64,000 nucleotides of DNA from VRUE01 sp963807425 (GTDB lineage: Bacteria; Actinomycetota; Thermoleophilia; Solirubrobacterales; 70-9): contig CAWEBZ010000006.1 of NCBI GenBank assembly GCA_963807425.1, forward strand, positions 62,001-126,000, in the 5' to 3' direction. Numbering within the stretch: position 1 is the stretch's first letter; every line of letters starts with the position of its first letter. Below are positions 44,863 to 53,560 of this stretch, piece by piece. Below the pieces are notes generated by a model. That model was given only the letters and a program-made list of their open reading frames with translations. It searched no databases and was not told the origin of the DNA. The translations under genes were made by a program, and so were the position numbers.

Positions 44863-46440
44863 CTGGGACGCCGAGCATTCCTCGGCGTCCTGGGCGGCGG
44901 CGCCCTCGCCTCGCTGCTTCCTTTCGAGCTGCGCTCAGGTGGGTTCTTGCCCCTCGGGGAGGAGCAGTCGCTGGCGCGTGCCCCAGCGCCGTTCAAAGAG
45001 CCGCTGCCGCTGCCGGCGGTGCTCGGCGGCAGCGACCTGGAGATCCCGATCCGCGAGGCAGCCGTGCCGGTCCTCCCGGGCGAGAAGACGAAGATGTGGA
45101 CCTTCGGCGGCACGTTTCCCGGGCCGACGATCCGGCGACCCGCTGGTGGTCGCACCAGGGTCACCTTCGATCACAAGTTGCCGCCGGCCGCCGGCGAGCT
45201 GACCGTCCATCTGCACGGTGGCCATAACCGCGCCGAGTTCGACGGCCAGCCCGGCGGGCTGACTCGCTCACACCCCCGCTCTTTCTACTGCGACGTCCCG
45301 CGTGGCCTTTCGCCGCGGCAGTCGGGCAATGATCTGCTGCTTGGGCCGGGAGGGCGGAAGACCTACGTCTACGACCTGATCGAGGGCGGCCGTCCCGAGC
45401 GCGCCGCCTTCCAGTGGTACCACGACCATCGCCTCGACCACACCGCCCAGAACATCTGGCGTGGCCTGGCCGGGATGTGGATCGTCGACGACGAGTTCGA
45501 GCAGGGCCTGCCGCTGCCGTCCGGCGAGCGCGACGTCGCGCTGATGATCGCCGACCGCAGCTTCGACCGCGACAACCAGCTGACCGACCCCTTCACCAAC
45601 CGGCAGCCGCCCAACGACGGCGTCGTCGGCCACTACGCGCTGGTCAACGGCGCCTATCTGCCACGGCATCGCGTCAGCGCGCAGCGCTACAGGCTGCGGA
45701 TCCTCAACGCCTCGCACTTCCGCCCCTACAACCTCTTTCTCTCCAACGGGGCGCCGCTGGTGCAGATCGGCACCGACAGCGGCTTGATGCCGAAACCGGT
45801 GCGGCGGAGTCGCGTGCTGCTGGGGCCCGGAGAGCGGGCCGAGGTGGTGGTCGACTTCGCCGGCGCGGCGGGCGAGGCGGTGGAGCTGCGCAGCAGCCAG
45901 CGCCATGACGGCAGGCGCGGCCGCGGTGCGTTGCCCTATGTCGGCGCCCTGATGCAGTTCCGGGTCGACTCGAGGCGGCTGCCGGACAAGACCCGCGTTC
46001 CACGTTCGCTGCGGCCATTGCCAGGCTGGGCGAGGCGAGCCAAGCCGCAGCCGGATCGGACCTGGACGATCTCGATCGGCGGTCTCTTCCAGACGACCTG
46101 GCAGATCAACGGCAAGACCTTCAACCCGGCCCGCGCCGACGCTTTTCCGGCCCTCGACACAACCGAGACCTGGGAGATCGTCAACCGCACCAAGGTCGCC
46201 CACCTGATGCACCTGCACCACACCGACTGGTACCTGCTCTCCCGCAACGGCAAGCCGCCGCCGCCCTGGGAGGACTGCCTCAAGGAGACCTTCTTCGTCT
46301 ATCCCGGCGAACGCATCCTCCTCGCCGGCCACTTCGCGGACTACACCGGCAAGTTCGTGATCCACTGCCACATGCTCGACCACGAGGACCACGGCCTGAT
46401 GTCCCAGTTCGAGGTCGTGCGCCCTAAGGGGTCAGCCTGA
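44863..46440 (+). CDS. Tat-exported multicopper oxidase (CotA/laccase group)
   Basis: All four copper-binding motifs are present: LTVHLHGGHNRAEF, WYHDHRLDHTAQNIWRG, HLMHLHHTDWYLLS and FVIHCHMLDHEDHGLM. The reading frame upstream of the first TTG (44947) encodes LGRRAFLGVLGGGALASLLP, a twin-arginine signal. Keeping it requires a CTG start at 44863, since no ATG, GTG or TTG lies between the stop at 44731 and 44947. So either a CTG start, coupled translation, or a small sequence error must be assumed. About 525 aa. It oxidises phenols, bilirubin-like compounds or metal ions with O2. Confidence 0.85.
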   Translation: MGRRAFLGVLGGGALASLLPFELRSGGFLPLGEEQSLARAPAPFKEPLPLPAVLGGSDLEIPIREAAVPVLPGEKTKMWTFGGTFPGPTIRRPAGGRTRVTFDHKLPPAAGELTVHLHGGHNRAEFDGQPGGLTRSHPRSFYCDVPRGLSPRQSGNDLLLGPGGRKTYVYDLIEGGRPERAAFQWYHDHRLDHTAQNIWRGLAGMWIVDDEFEQGLPLPSGERDVALMIADRSFDRDNQLTDPFTNRQPPNDGVVGHYALVNGAYLPRHRVSAQRYRLRILNASHFRPYNLFLSNGAPLVQIGTDSGLMPKPVRRSRVLLGPGERAEVVVDFAGAAGEAVELRSSQRHDGRRGRGALPYVGALMQFRVDSRRLPDKTRVPRSLRPLPGWARRAKPQPDRTWTISIGGLFQTTWQINGKTFNPARADAFPALDTTETWEIVNRTKVAHLMHLHHTDWYLLSRNGKPPPPWEDCLKETFFVYPGERILLAGHFADYTGKFVIHCHMLDHEDHGLMSQFEVVRPKGSA

Positions 46441-47953
46441 TCCGCACGGCATCTCGGCTGGTGTTGCCGGCGGCATCGACGGCGCTCACCCTTACCTTCG
46501 CCGAGACCTCGCGGCCGGCCTCGAGCGCCTTCCTCGCGCGTTTGCGCAATGCCGGGCGCAACTGGAGCTGGAGACGGACGCGGACGCCCGCCGGGGCCGA
46601 TCGCGAGGCCTTCCTCAGCCGCGCGGTGACGAGCTTGGACGTCATCGCCGGGAACCCGAGCGTGCCGGTGGCGCGCAGGGTGCAGGCCTCCGAGCAGGTC
46701 GAGGCGACCTGGACGTAGCCGCGCAGCCGCTGCCTGCTCGCCCGCAATCTCAGCCCGGGCGGGGTGACGTCGATGGCGGGTTTCTCGTTTCCGCCCGAGA
46801 CGCGTTCCGACGCATCCGCGACGACCCGGTAGGCGTTCCTGTCCGACATCACGTAGATCCGGCCGCTGGCGTCCTCGCCGAAGCTGATCAGGCTCTCCGC
46901 CGGATCGGGGAGGGAGAGGCCTGCGGGGCGTGGGTCGGCGCCGGGCACTGCAAGGTTGAGCGTGCGCAGGTCGGAGCGGCAGTAGTCCCCGTAGAGGTAG
47001 CGGCCGGCGAGGCTGGGCACGGTCGTATCGCGGACCACGTAACCGCCGACGACCGCGCAGCCGGTCGTCGTCCCGGGCCCCGGTCCGTGCGCGTACTGGA
47101 AGAAGGGGTCGGTTAACAGCGGCTGTGGGGGAAGGCAGACGCCCTCGCAGGTCGGCCAGCCGAGGTTGGCGCCCGCGAGGTTGCCTGCGTTGATCTCCTC
47201 CCAGGCGCTCTGACCCACGTCCGCGACGACCAGCGAGCCGTCGGGGGCGAACGAGGCGCGGAAGGGGTTACGCAAGCCTAAGGCGTAGATCTCACCTTTC
47301 GCCGGCGGCATGCCGAAGAACGGGTTGGAGGTCGGGATGTCGTAGCCGGAGCCGCCGGGGTTCGGGTCGATGCGCAGCACCTTGCCGTAGAGGTTGTCCA
47401 GGGTCTGGGAATTCGCTCCGTTGACGTTGTCGCCGATCGTCACGTAGAGCAGCCCGTCGGGATCGAAGGCCAACTGCCCGCCGTTGTGGCTGTCCGACGA
47501 GTGTTCCAGCTCGAACACGAGCCGGGTTGAGGCCGGATCGGCAAGGTCCGGGTTGGCGGCGGAGCGTTTGTACTCGACGATCCTCACGTCCCCCGGCGAC
47601 CCCGTCGGATCAAGCGTGTCGGGGCCTTTGGCCACGGTGAAGACGTAGAAGAGGCCGCTGCTGGCGTAGTCCGGCGGGAAGGCGATCGAGAGCAGCCCCC
47701 GCTCTCCGCCGCTGTCGACGTTCGGCACCGTGACGAACGGCGCCGGCAGCAGCGCACCGTCCTTGACGACTCTCACCACCCCGGCGCGTTCGACCAGGAA
47801 GAGGCGCGGATCGCCGGGCGGCGAGGTCGCGTAGATCGGCGAGGAAGCCCATGACGACGGCGGCGCCACCGGCTCCAGGGTCGCGGCCCCGGCTCCACCC
47901 GCCGACATCGCAACCGCAGCCACGACGATGCCGGGGAGGAGCCAGCGCTTCAC
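46424..47953 (-). CDS. Secreted PQQ-type glucose/sorbosone dehydrogenase with basic tail
   Basis: 509 aa. A signal peptide spans 1-23 (LLPGIVVAAVAMSAGGAGAA). The beta-propeller follows: GERGLLSIAFPPDYASSG, DSHNGGQLAFDPDGLLYVTI and LGLRNPFRASFAPDGSLVVA are signature parts of the GSDH family (His in SHNGG is the catalytic base). The last 110 residues form an extra domain rich in Arg/Lys (LRLRASRQRLRGYVQVASTC) that resembles repeats common on secreted proteins of this lineage. It oxidises sugars with PQQ, if PQQ is supplied. It overlaps the oxidase gene tail-to-tail by 17 bases. Confidence 0.87.
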   Translation of the reverse strand: MKRWLLPGIVVAAVAMSAGGAGAATLEPVAPPSSWASSPIYATSPPGDPRLFLVERAGVVRVVKDGALLPAPFVTVPNVDSGGERGLLSIAFPPDYASSGLFYVFTVAKGPDTLDPTGSPGDVRIVEYKRSAANPDLADPASTRLVFELEHSSDSHNGGQLAFDPDGLLYVTIGDNVNGANSQTLDNLYGKVLRIDPNPGGSGYDIPTSNPFFGMPPAKGEIYALGLRNPFRASFAPDGSLVVADVGQSAWEEINAGNLAGANLGWPTCEGVCLPPQPLLTDPFFQYAHGPGPGTTTGCAVVGGYVVRDTTVPSLAGRYLYGDYCRSDLRTLNLAVPGADPRPAGLSLPDPAESLISFGEDASGRIYVMSDRNAYRVVADASERVSGGNEKPAIDVTPPGLRLRASRQRLRGYVQVASTCSEACTLRATGTLGFPAMTSKLVTARLRKASRSAPAGVRVRLQLQLRPALRKRARKALEAGREVSAKVRVSAVDAAGNTSRDAVRIRLTP

Positions 47954-47976
47954 AACCCCAGGCTACTCCCGAATCG

Positions 47977-48033
47977 CTACGCCCCGATCAGCTCGATCCG
48001 ATTGCCGTCCGGATCGCGACACCAGATTGATCG
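47977..48033 (-). pseudogene. Remnant of a VOC-domain gene
   Basis: Only the last 17 codons remain: SIWCRDPDGNRIELIGA, then TAG. This is the exact closing motif of a glyoxalase-type domain (CRDPDGNRIEL) and resembles the end of the intact gene at 48326 (VRDPDGYRIELIGG). Everything before it belongs to the next small membrane protein. Confidence 0.55.
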
Positions 48034-48038
48034 AGCCC

Positions 48039-48317
48039 CTATTCCCGCTCTTCTTCCTCGTCCAAGCTCTCCGGGTATCGGGCTTCGGCACGCGCAAGCT
48101 TCTTCGGTCCGTAGAGATGACGAGCCCACCAGGACTCGGGTCGCGCAAGCCTGAAGGCGGTGATCCACCAAACAATCCCGAGCGTGTTCCAGCCGGCGTC
48201 GAACAGGGCCCACTGACCCTTCACCGCCGTGACCGTTGCTGGCCCGATGATCAGCACGACCCAGAGGCCGATGCCGTATGCGATGGCGACTCCAGTCGAA
48301 ACCGCGAGCAGCTCCAC
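48039..48317 (-). CDS. Small two-helix membrane protein
   Basis: 92 aa. Membrane segments are LLAVSTGVAIAYGIGLWVVLI and about 45-62 (LFDAGWNTLGIVWWITAF). The C-terminus is a charged helix (PKKLARAEARYPESLDEEEE). No family is recognised. It lies 8 bp after the glyoxalase I-like gene in the same direction and may be co-transcribed with it. Its 3' end abuts the VOC remnant. Confidence 0.55.
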   Translation of the reverse strand: MELLAVSTGVAIAYGIGLWVVLIIGPATVTAVKGQWALFDAGWNTLGIVWWITAFRLARPESWWARHLYGPKKLARAEARYPESLDEEEERE

Positions 48318-48325
48318 CGGCGGAT

Positions 48326-48703
48326 TCAGCCTCCAATCAGCTCGATCCGGTACCCATCGGGATCGCGGACGAAGCAGATGAAGTGGCCCTCGGTGCGGCC
48401 GCCGGGGCGGTAGGGCGGTTTTTCCGGCTCGATGCCTTCGGCGGCGAGGCGCTCGAGGGTGGCGTCGAGGTCGTCGACGGCGAGTGCGATGTGGTTGTAG
48501 CCGGTGCCGTGGTCGTAGGAGTCGACGCCGTGGTTGTAGGTCAGCTCCAGGTGCGGGTCTTCGCCGGGGAAGCCCATGAAGACGTTGATCGCCTCGTCGC
48601 CGATCGGCATCCGGGCAACCTCCTCGTAGCCGAGCTTCTCGTAGAAGGCGACCGAGCGGTCGATATCGCCGATGCGATAGCAGGTGTGGAGATACCTGGC
48701 GAT
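48326..48703 (-). CDS. Glyoxalase I-like VOC protein (lactoylglutathione-lyase type)
   Basis: 125 aa if it starts at ATC 48703. RYLHTCYRIGDIDRSVAFYE, LELTYNHGVDSYDHGTGYNH and VRDPDGYRIELIGG supply the four metal ligands (His, Glu, His, Glu) of glyoxalase I. An ATG at 48610 would drop the first strand and the first histidine, so it cannot be the real start. No ATG, GTG or TTG lies between it and the in-frame TAG upstream; ATC stands where family members have ATG. The enzyme detoxifies methylglyoxal with a thiol cofactor. Confidence 0.75.
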   Translation of the reverse strand: MARYLHTCYRIGDIDRSVAFYEKLGYEEVARMPIGDEAINVFMGFPGEDPHLELTYNHGVDSYDHGTGYNHIALAVDDLDATLERLAAEGIEPEKPPYRPGGRTEGHFICFVRDPDGYRIELIGG

Positions 48704-48789
48704 GCCTGAAGGCTAGGGCACGCAGGCGAAATTGCGTCTTGGCACGACAGGCCGGGCCGGCTCGGAGCCCTCAGTACGATTTGGGCCAG

Positions 48790-50922
48790 ATGGCGCGCCG
48801 GACGCGACGGCGACGACGACTGTCGCACACCTCGAGATGGAAGAAGTTGACGATCCCGTTGGGGATCTTCCTTGCCGTGCTCGCTGTGCTCGGGGGGGTG
48901 GGGGTTAGCTGGGCGATCAGCGTCTACAACTCGGCGCCGCCACTTTCCAGCCTGAAGCCGGTGCAGAAGGGGCGCTCCTCGGCGATCTACGCCGCCGACG
49001 GCAGCCTGATCGGCTTCATCCAATCCGAAAACATCCGCCAGCCGGTGCCGGAACGAGCGTTGCCGCAGACGATCAAGGACGCCACCGTGGCGATCGAGGA
49101 CAAGAACTTCTTCGAGCACGGGGCGATCGACCCGCCGGCGATCGTCCGCGCCGCCTGGAAGAACCTGCTCGCCGGGGGCAAGCCGGTCCAGGGTGCCTCG
49201 ACGATCACCCAGCAGCTGGTCCGCAACCTCTACATCCGCAACCCAGAAGAGACGATCAAACGGAAGCTGATCGAAGCGCACCTCGCCTACGAGCAGGAGG
49301 AGGTCCACTCGAAGGAGTGGATCCTCACCGCCTATCTCAACACCGCTCCCTACGGCACGGTGGAAGGGGAGACCGCGGTCGGTGCCGAGGCGGCGGCGCA
49401 GACCTACTTCGCCAAGCCCGCCAAGGAGCTGACCCTGACCGAGTCGGCGCTGATCGCCGGCCTGCCCCAGGCGCCCTCCGAATACAACCCCTTCCTCGAC
49501 CCGCAGGCGGCGATCTCCCGCCGCAACGAGGTGCTGGAAGCGATGCTGGAGGAGGACTACATCACCCCCGACGAATACCGCGAGGCCGTCGGCAGCGGCC
49601 TCGGCCTCAACCCCGGCCAGAAGTACCGGGTGATCCGCGACCCCTTCCTCTTCGACCTCGTCCAGCAGGAGCTGATCGACAAATACGGCATCAACACCGT
49701 GCGCAACGGCGGTCTCAAGGCCTACACGACGATCGATCCCGAGCTGCAGGAACGGGCGCAGGAAGCGGTCGACTCCTGTGGTGTCTGTTACCCCGAAGGC
49801 GGGCCGGCGGCCGGGCTGGCCTCGATCGACCCGGAGACCGGCGCGATCGTGGCCCTCGCCGCGACTGAGGGCTACGCGAGCGAAAGCCAGTTCAACTACG
49901 CCTGGCAGGCGCATCGCCAGCCCGGCTCCTCGTTCAAGACCTTCGTACTCGCCGCCGCGATCAAGGAGGGGATCGACCCCGACAGCACCTACTACGACGG
50001 CACCTCGCCGAAGACGCTTGACCTTCCCTACGGCGGTACCTGGACCGTCAACAACTCCGAGCCCGGCGGCGGCACGATGTCGCTCGCCTCGGCGACCTGG
50101 CACTCGGTCAACGTCATCTTCGCCCAGCTCGACCTCGACGTCGGCCCGGAGGAAGTGACCAAGACGGCTGAAGAAATGGGAATCACCTCGCCGCTCGAAT
50201 CGGTGCCGGCCGAGGGGATCGGCGGTCTCGCCGTCGGAGTCACGCCGCTGGAGATGGCCGATGCCTACGCCACCCTCGCCAACGGCGGCATCCACCACGA
50301 CGCGACCGCGATCGACCGGGTCGAGTTTTTCGACGGCAAGGTCGAGGAAACCGACGCCGACGCCGGCGAGCGCGTGCTCAGCGAGGGCGAGGCATACGAA
50401 GTGACGCGGCTGCTGGAAGGCGTGATCACCCAGGGCACGGGTGCCGGCTACACCTACATGGGCTGCTCGGCCGCGGCGGGGAAGACCGGTACCTCCGAGG
50501 ACACCTCGGACGCCTGGTTCGTCGGTTACACGCCGCTCTACTCGACCGCGGTCTGGGTCGGGCACCCGCAGTCGCGCGAACCGACCGGCTACGGCGGCCC
50601 GACCGCCGGCCCGATCTGGAGCTCCTACATGGAAGCCGCGGTCGCGGGCAACTGCCCCGAATTCCCGCAGCCCGCCAGCCTGCCGGAGCTCTCCGGCCTC
50701 GACAGCGAGCACACTTCTTCCTCCTCTTACGCTCCGAGCGAATACGAATACGAAGAAGAAGCCGCGCCTGAAGAGGACTCGGAGGGCAAAGGGGACAAAG
50801 GCGAGGCGCCTGAGCCCGAGCCGGAAGCGGCGCCTGAGCCCGAGCCTGCACCCGCCCCCGAACCGGCGCCAGCTCCCGCCCCCTCGGGCGGCGTCGGCAG
50901 CGGCGGCATCACCGGTCCCTAG
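48790..50922 (+). CDS. Bifunctional penicillin-binding protein (PBP1A type)
   Basis: 710 aa. A basic N-terminus (RRTRRRRRLSHTSRWKK) and one membrane anchor (LGIFLAVLAVLGGVGVSWAI) lead to the GT51 glycosyltransferase (TVAIEDKNFFEHGAIDPPAI, ASTITQQLVRNLYI). The transpeptidase has SxxK in QPGSSFKTFVL, SxN in WHSVNVIF, and KTG in AAAGKTGTSEDTSDAW. The tail after about 640 is low-complexity, acidic and Pro-rich (PEPEPAPAPEPAPAPAPSGG). It builds and crosslinks peptidoglycan at the outer face of the membrane. Confidence 0.92.
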   Translation: MARRTRRRRRLSHTSRWKKLTIPLGIFLAVLAVLGGVGVSWAISVYNSAPPLSSLKPVQKGRSSAIYAADGSLIGFIQSENIRQPVPERALPQTIKDATVAIEDKNFFEHGAIDPPAIVRAAWKNLLAGGKPVQGASTITQQLVRNLYIRNPEETIKRKLIEAHLAYEQEEVHSKEWILTAYLNTAPYGTVEGETAVGAEAAAQTYFAKPAKELTLTESALIAGLPQAPSEYNPFLDPQAAISRRNEVLEAMLEEDYITPDEYREAVGSGLGLNPGQKYRVIRDPFLFDLVQQELIDKYGINTVRNGGLKAYTTIDPELQERAQEAVDSCGVCYPEGGPAAGLASIDPETGAIVALAATEGYASESQFNYAWQAHRQPGSSFKTFVLAAAIKEGIDPDSTYYDGTSPKTLDLPYGGTWTVNNSEPGGGTMSLASATWHSVNVIFAQLDLDVGPEEVTKTAEEMGITSPLESVPAEGIGGLAVGVTPLEMADAYATLANGGIHHDATAIDRVEFFDGKVEETDADAGERVLSEGEAYEVTRLLEGVITQGTGAGYTYMGCSAAAGKTGTSEDTSDAWFVGYTPLYSTAVWVGHPQSREPTGYGGPTAGPIWSSYMEAAVAGNCPEFPQPASLPELSGLDSEHTSSSSYAPSEYEYEEEAAPEEDSEGKGDKGEAPEPEPEAAPEPEPAPAPEPAPAPAPSGGVGSGGITGP

Positions 50923-50999
50923 CCAAGAAGTCGGCGTTCGTTCGGTTCTTACGGGCCGGGACTAAAGCTTCTCCTGGCGTAGTCGATAGTTGGTACGTC

Positions 51000-52358
51000 A
51001 TGACCGGAGCGCGGCAGGAGCAGGTCTTAAGAGGGCGGGGGAACCCTGCCCGCGCGGTCGGCGCCCTGATGCTCGCCGGCGCCGGGTTGGCCGCGCTCTC
51101 GCTGCTGCTGCCCCACCCGAGCGACGTCGACGACGCCATGTTGTTCGCAACCGCCGCGACGATGGTCGTCATCGGCCTGCTCACCCTCGGCCTCGCCGCC
51201 CGCATCCCGATGCCGGTAGTTCACCTCGCCCTCGCCGCAGCCCCCGTGTGCTCCGGGCTGCTGACCTACGAGAGCGGCGTCGCCGTCGGGCAGTACGGGG
51301 CGATTCTCGTCTGGACGATGCTCCTCGCCGCATACTTCTTCCCACGCATGGTCGCGCTGGCGCACCTGCTCTGGGTGCTCCTGGTCTACGCCGTCACGCT
51401 GGCGGCGGTGCCGAGCACAGCCGGCTACTCGTCCTGGACCCGCTGGCTGTTCACAGCGGTGTCGCTGACCGTTGTCGCGGCGCTGACCAGCGAGCTGGTC
51501 GCGCGCCGAGAGCGCGCCGACATGAGGGCGCGACAGTTCTTCGACCTCTCGCGCGACCTGCTCTGCACCGCCGGGACGAACGGGCGCTTCGTCGAGCTCA
51601 ACGGGGCCTGGACCGAGCGCCTCGGCTACAGCCACGAGGAGCTGCGGGCCAAGCCCTTCATCGAGTTCGTCCACCCCGACGACCGGGCGCATACCGAAGC
51701 GGAGGCGGCTGGCCTCTTCGACGGCAAAGAGACGGTGGGCTTCGAGAACCGCTATCTCGCCAAGGACGGCTCCTGGCATTGGCTGCGCTGGAGCTCCACG
51801 CTGGCGCCGGACGAATCGCTGATCTACGCCCGCGCGACCGACGTCACCGAACTCAAGCGGATCGAGTCCGAACGCGAGGACCTGCTCGAAGAGGTCGAGG
51901 CGCTGGCCCACAGCGACGCGCTGACCGGGCTGCCCAACCGCCGCGCCCTCGAGGAGCAACTGCCCCGCGAGATGGCACGGGCCCGCCGCAACAGCCTCTC
52001 GCTCTGCCTGGCGATCCTCGACCTGGACCATTTCAAGGCCTACAACGACGCCCACGGGCACCTCGCCGGCGACGTCGCGCTGCGCGACTGCGCGGTCGCC
52101 TGGGACTCGGAGCTGAGGAGCGAAGACGCGATCGCCCGCTACGGCGGCGAGGAGTTCGTCGTCCTGCTGCCGGACTGCAAGCTCGAGCGCGCGGCGGAGA
52201 TCCTCGAGCGCCTGCGGGCGGTCACGCCCGACGGGCAGACGTTCTCCGCCGGCCTCGCTTGCTGGGACTTCGTCGAGGAATCCGAAGACCTGCTCGGCCG
52301 CGCCGACGAAGCCGTCTACGAAGCCAAGCGCGAGGGACGCAACCGGGTCGTCTACTAG
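51000..52358 (+). CDS. Membrane PAS-GGDEF diguanylate cyclase
   Basis: 452 aa. Six hydrophobic segments fill about 18-165 (VGALMLAGAGLAALSLLL, VHLALAAAPVCSGLL, AILVWTMLLAAYFF, AHLLWVLLVYAVTLAAV). A PAS domain follows at about 175-290 (DLLCTAGTNGRFVELNGAWT), then GGDEF at about 300-450. The active-site motif is RYGGEEFVVLLP, preceded by DALTGLPNRR. An RxxD inhibitory site (RSED) lies five residues before GGEEF, so product feedback is likely. It makes c-di-GMP in response to a membrane or cytosolic signal. Confidence 0.9.
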   Translation: MTGARQEQVLRGRGNPARAVGALMLAGAGLAALSLLLPHPSDVDDAMLFATAATMVVIGLLTLGLAARIPMPVVHLALAAAPVCSGLLTYESGVAVGQYGAILVWTMLLAAYFFPRMVALAHLLWVLLVYAVTLAAVPSTAGYSSWTRWLFTAVSLTVVAALTSELVARRERADMRARQFFDLSRDLLCTAGTNGRFVELNGAWTERLGYSHEELRAKPFIEFVHPDDRAHTEAEAAGLFDGKETVGFENRYLAKDGSWHWLRWSSTLAPDESLIYARATDVTELKRIESEREDLLEEVEALAHSDALTGLPNRRALEEQLPREMARARRNSLSLCLAILDLDHFKAYNDAHGHLAGDVALRDCAVAWDSELRSEDAIARYGGEEFVVLLPDCKLERAAEILERLRAVTPDGQTFSAGLACWDFVEESEDLLGRADEAVYEAKREGRNRVVY

Positions 52359-52383
52359 CCGCGTCCCGGGTCATGATGGGGCC

Positions 52384-53118
52384 GTGAATGAGGCCCTGGT
52401 GCAGCGTTACCGTGCCGCCCGCCGCGAGCGGGACCTCGCGGTCCTCGAGGGGTTCCACGCGCTCAAGCACGCCTTGCGATTCGGCGCCGAGGTGCTCGAG
52501 GCGGTCGCCTCCGACCCCGGCGAGCTGGAGCGGCTGGCGGACGGGCTGGCCCCCGACCTGGCCGGCTCGCTGGCGGCGCGGGTGACGGCGGTCGACGGGG
52601 AGGTCCTCGCCCGCATGGTCCCGCAGGCGCCCCGCACGGGGGTTGTGGCGATCGCCCGCCGACCGGCGGTCGACGTCGCCGCGGCGTTGGCCGATGCGCG
52701 GCCAGCTCCACTGGTGCTGCTCGAGGATCCGCGCACGATGGGCAACATGGGCGCTTGCGTGCGGGTTGCAGCGGCCGCCGATGCCGCCGGCGTCCTCACC
52801 ACCGGCAGCAACGACCCCTGGCATCCGGACGCGCTGCGGGGAGCCGCGGGCCTGCATTTCGCCCTGCCGGTGGCCGCCGTCGAGACGCTGCCCGAGAGCG
52901 ACCGCCCGCTGGTCGCGGTCGATCCCGAGGGAGAGGAGCTCGACCCCGGGTCGCTCTCGCCGCGTGCCATTCTCGCCTTCGGCACTGAGCGTTACGGCCT
53001 CAGCGAGGTCCTGCTCGCGCGTGCCGACGCCCGCGTCGCGATCCCGATGCGGGAGGGGGTCTCGAGCCTCAACCTCGCCACCTCGGTCGCTGCCGTGCTT
53101 TTTGCCCAACGGCTTTGA
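52384..53118 (+). CDS. SpoU/TrmH-family RNA 2'-O-methyltransferase
   Basis: 244 aa. Motif 1 is LLEDPRTMGNMGACVRVAAA, motif 2 is ILAFGTERYGLS, and motif 3 is IPMREGVSSLNLATSVAAVL; together they form the knotted SAM site. The N-terminal part (AVLEGFHALKHALRFGAEVL) is the RNA-substrate-binding domain of the TrmH/RlmB type. Target (rRNA or tRNA) cannot be settled. The start is GTG, 25 bases after the diguanylate cyclase stop. Confidence 0.9.
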   Translation: MNEALVQRYRAARRERDLAVLEGFHALKHALRFGAEVLEAVASDPGELERLADGLAPDLAGSLAARVTAVDGEVLARMVPQAPRTGVVAIARRPAVDVAAALADARPAPLVLLEDPRTMGNMGACVRVAAAADAAGVLTTGSNDPWHPDALRGAAGLHFALPVAAVETLPESDRPLVAVDPEGEELDPGSLSPRAILAFGTERYGLSEVLLARADARVAIPMREGVSSLNLATSVAAVLFAQRL

Positions 53119-53151
53119 ACCTCGGTGGGGGCTCCCCCGTAAACAGGGCCG

Positions 53152-53496
53152 ATGAAGGCAATCGCGATCTGCGTCGCTCTGGCCCTGACCGTCGTCCTTG
53201 TGGCAAGCCAGGCCGCACCGGCATCCGGGCCGGGAGCTGCCTCGGCAAGCGCGACCAAGACCGTCGCGATCAAGAACTTCAAGTTCCAGCCGGCCACGCT
53301 CGAAGTCGGAAAGGGCACGAAGGTCGTCTTCTCGAACACAGCCAACCTCGTCCACACCGCGACCGACGCGGGTGCCTTCGACACCGGCCGGATCAAAGCC
53401 GGCCGCGCGGTCTCCGTGCGCTTCGAACAGAAGGGCACCTTTCGCTACCACTGCAAGATCCACCCGGAAATGCGTGGCAAGGTCGTAGTCGGCTGA
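53152..53496 (+). CDS. Secreted plastocyanin-like cupredoxin
   Basis: 114 aa. The signal peptide is about 1-24 (AICVALALTVVLVASQAAPA). The copper site is complete: His in NTANLVHTATDAGAF, then Cys, His and Met in YHCKIHPEMRGKVVV. Such small proteins shuttle electrons outside the membrane. It stands between the SpoU and SHOCT genes, and no dedicated partner is adjacent, although three other copper proteins occur in the window. Confidence 0.9.
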   Translation: MKAIAICVALALTVVLVASQAAPASGPGAASASATKTVAIKNFKFQPATLEVGKGTKVVFSNTANLVHTATDAGAFDTGRIKAGRAVSVRFEQKGTFRYHCKIHPEMRGKVVVG

Positions 53497-53560
53497 TGTA
53501 GCGTGAGCGGCGTACGCGGCCCGCTGCGGTCGTGCCCGTCAACTCCGAAAGGACATCTTC

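Noticed and set aside
48541..50712. 723-codon open frame on the minus strand
   Set aside because: It is antisense to the penicillin-binding protein gene, which has every catalytic motif. The translation is repetitive Arg/Asp/Gly/Val typical of a GC-rich shadow.
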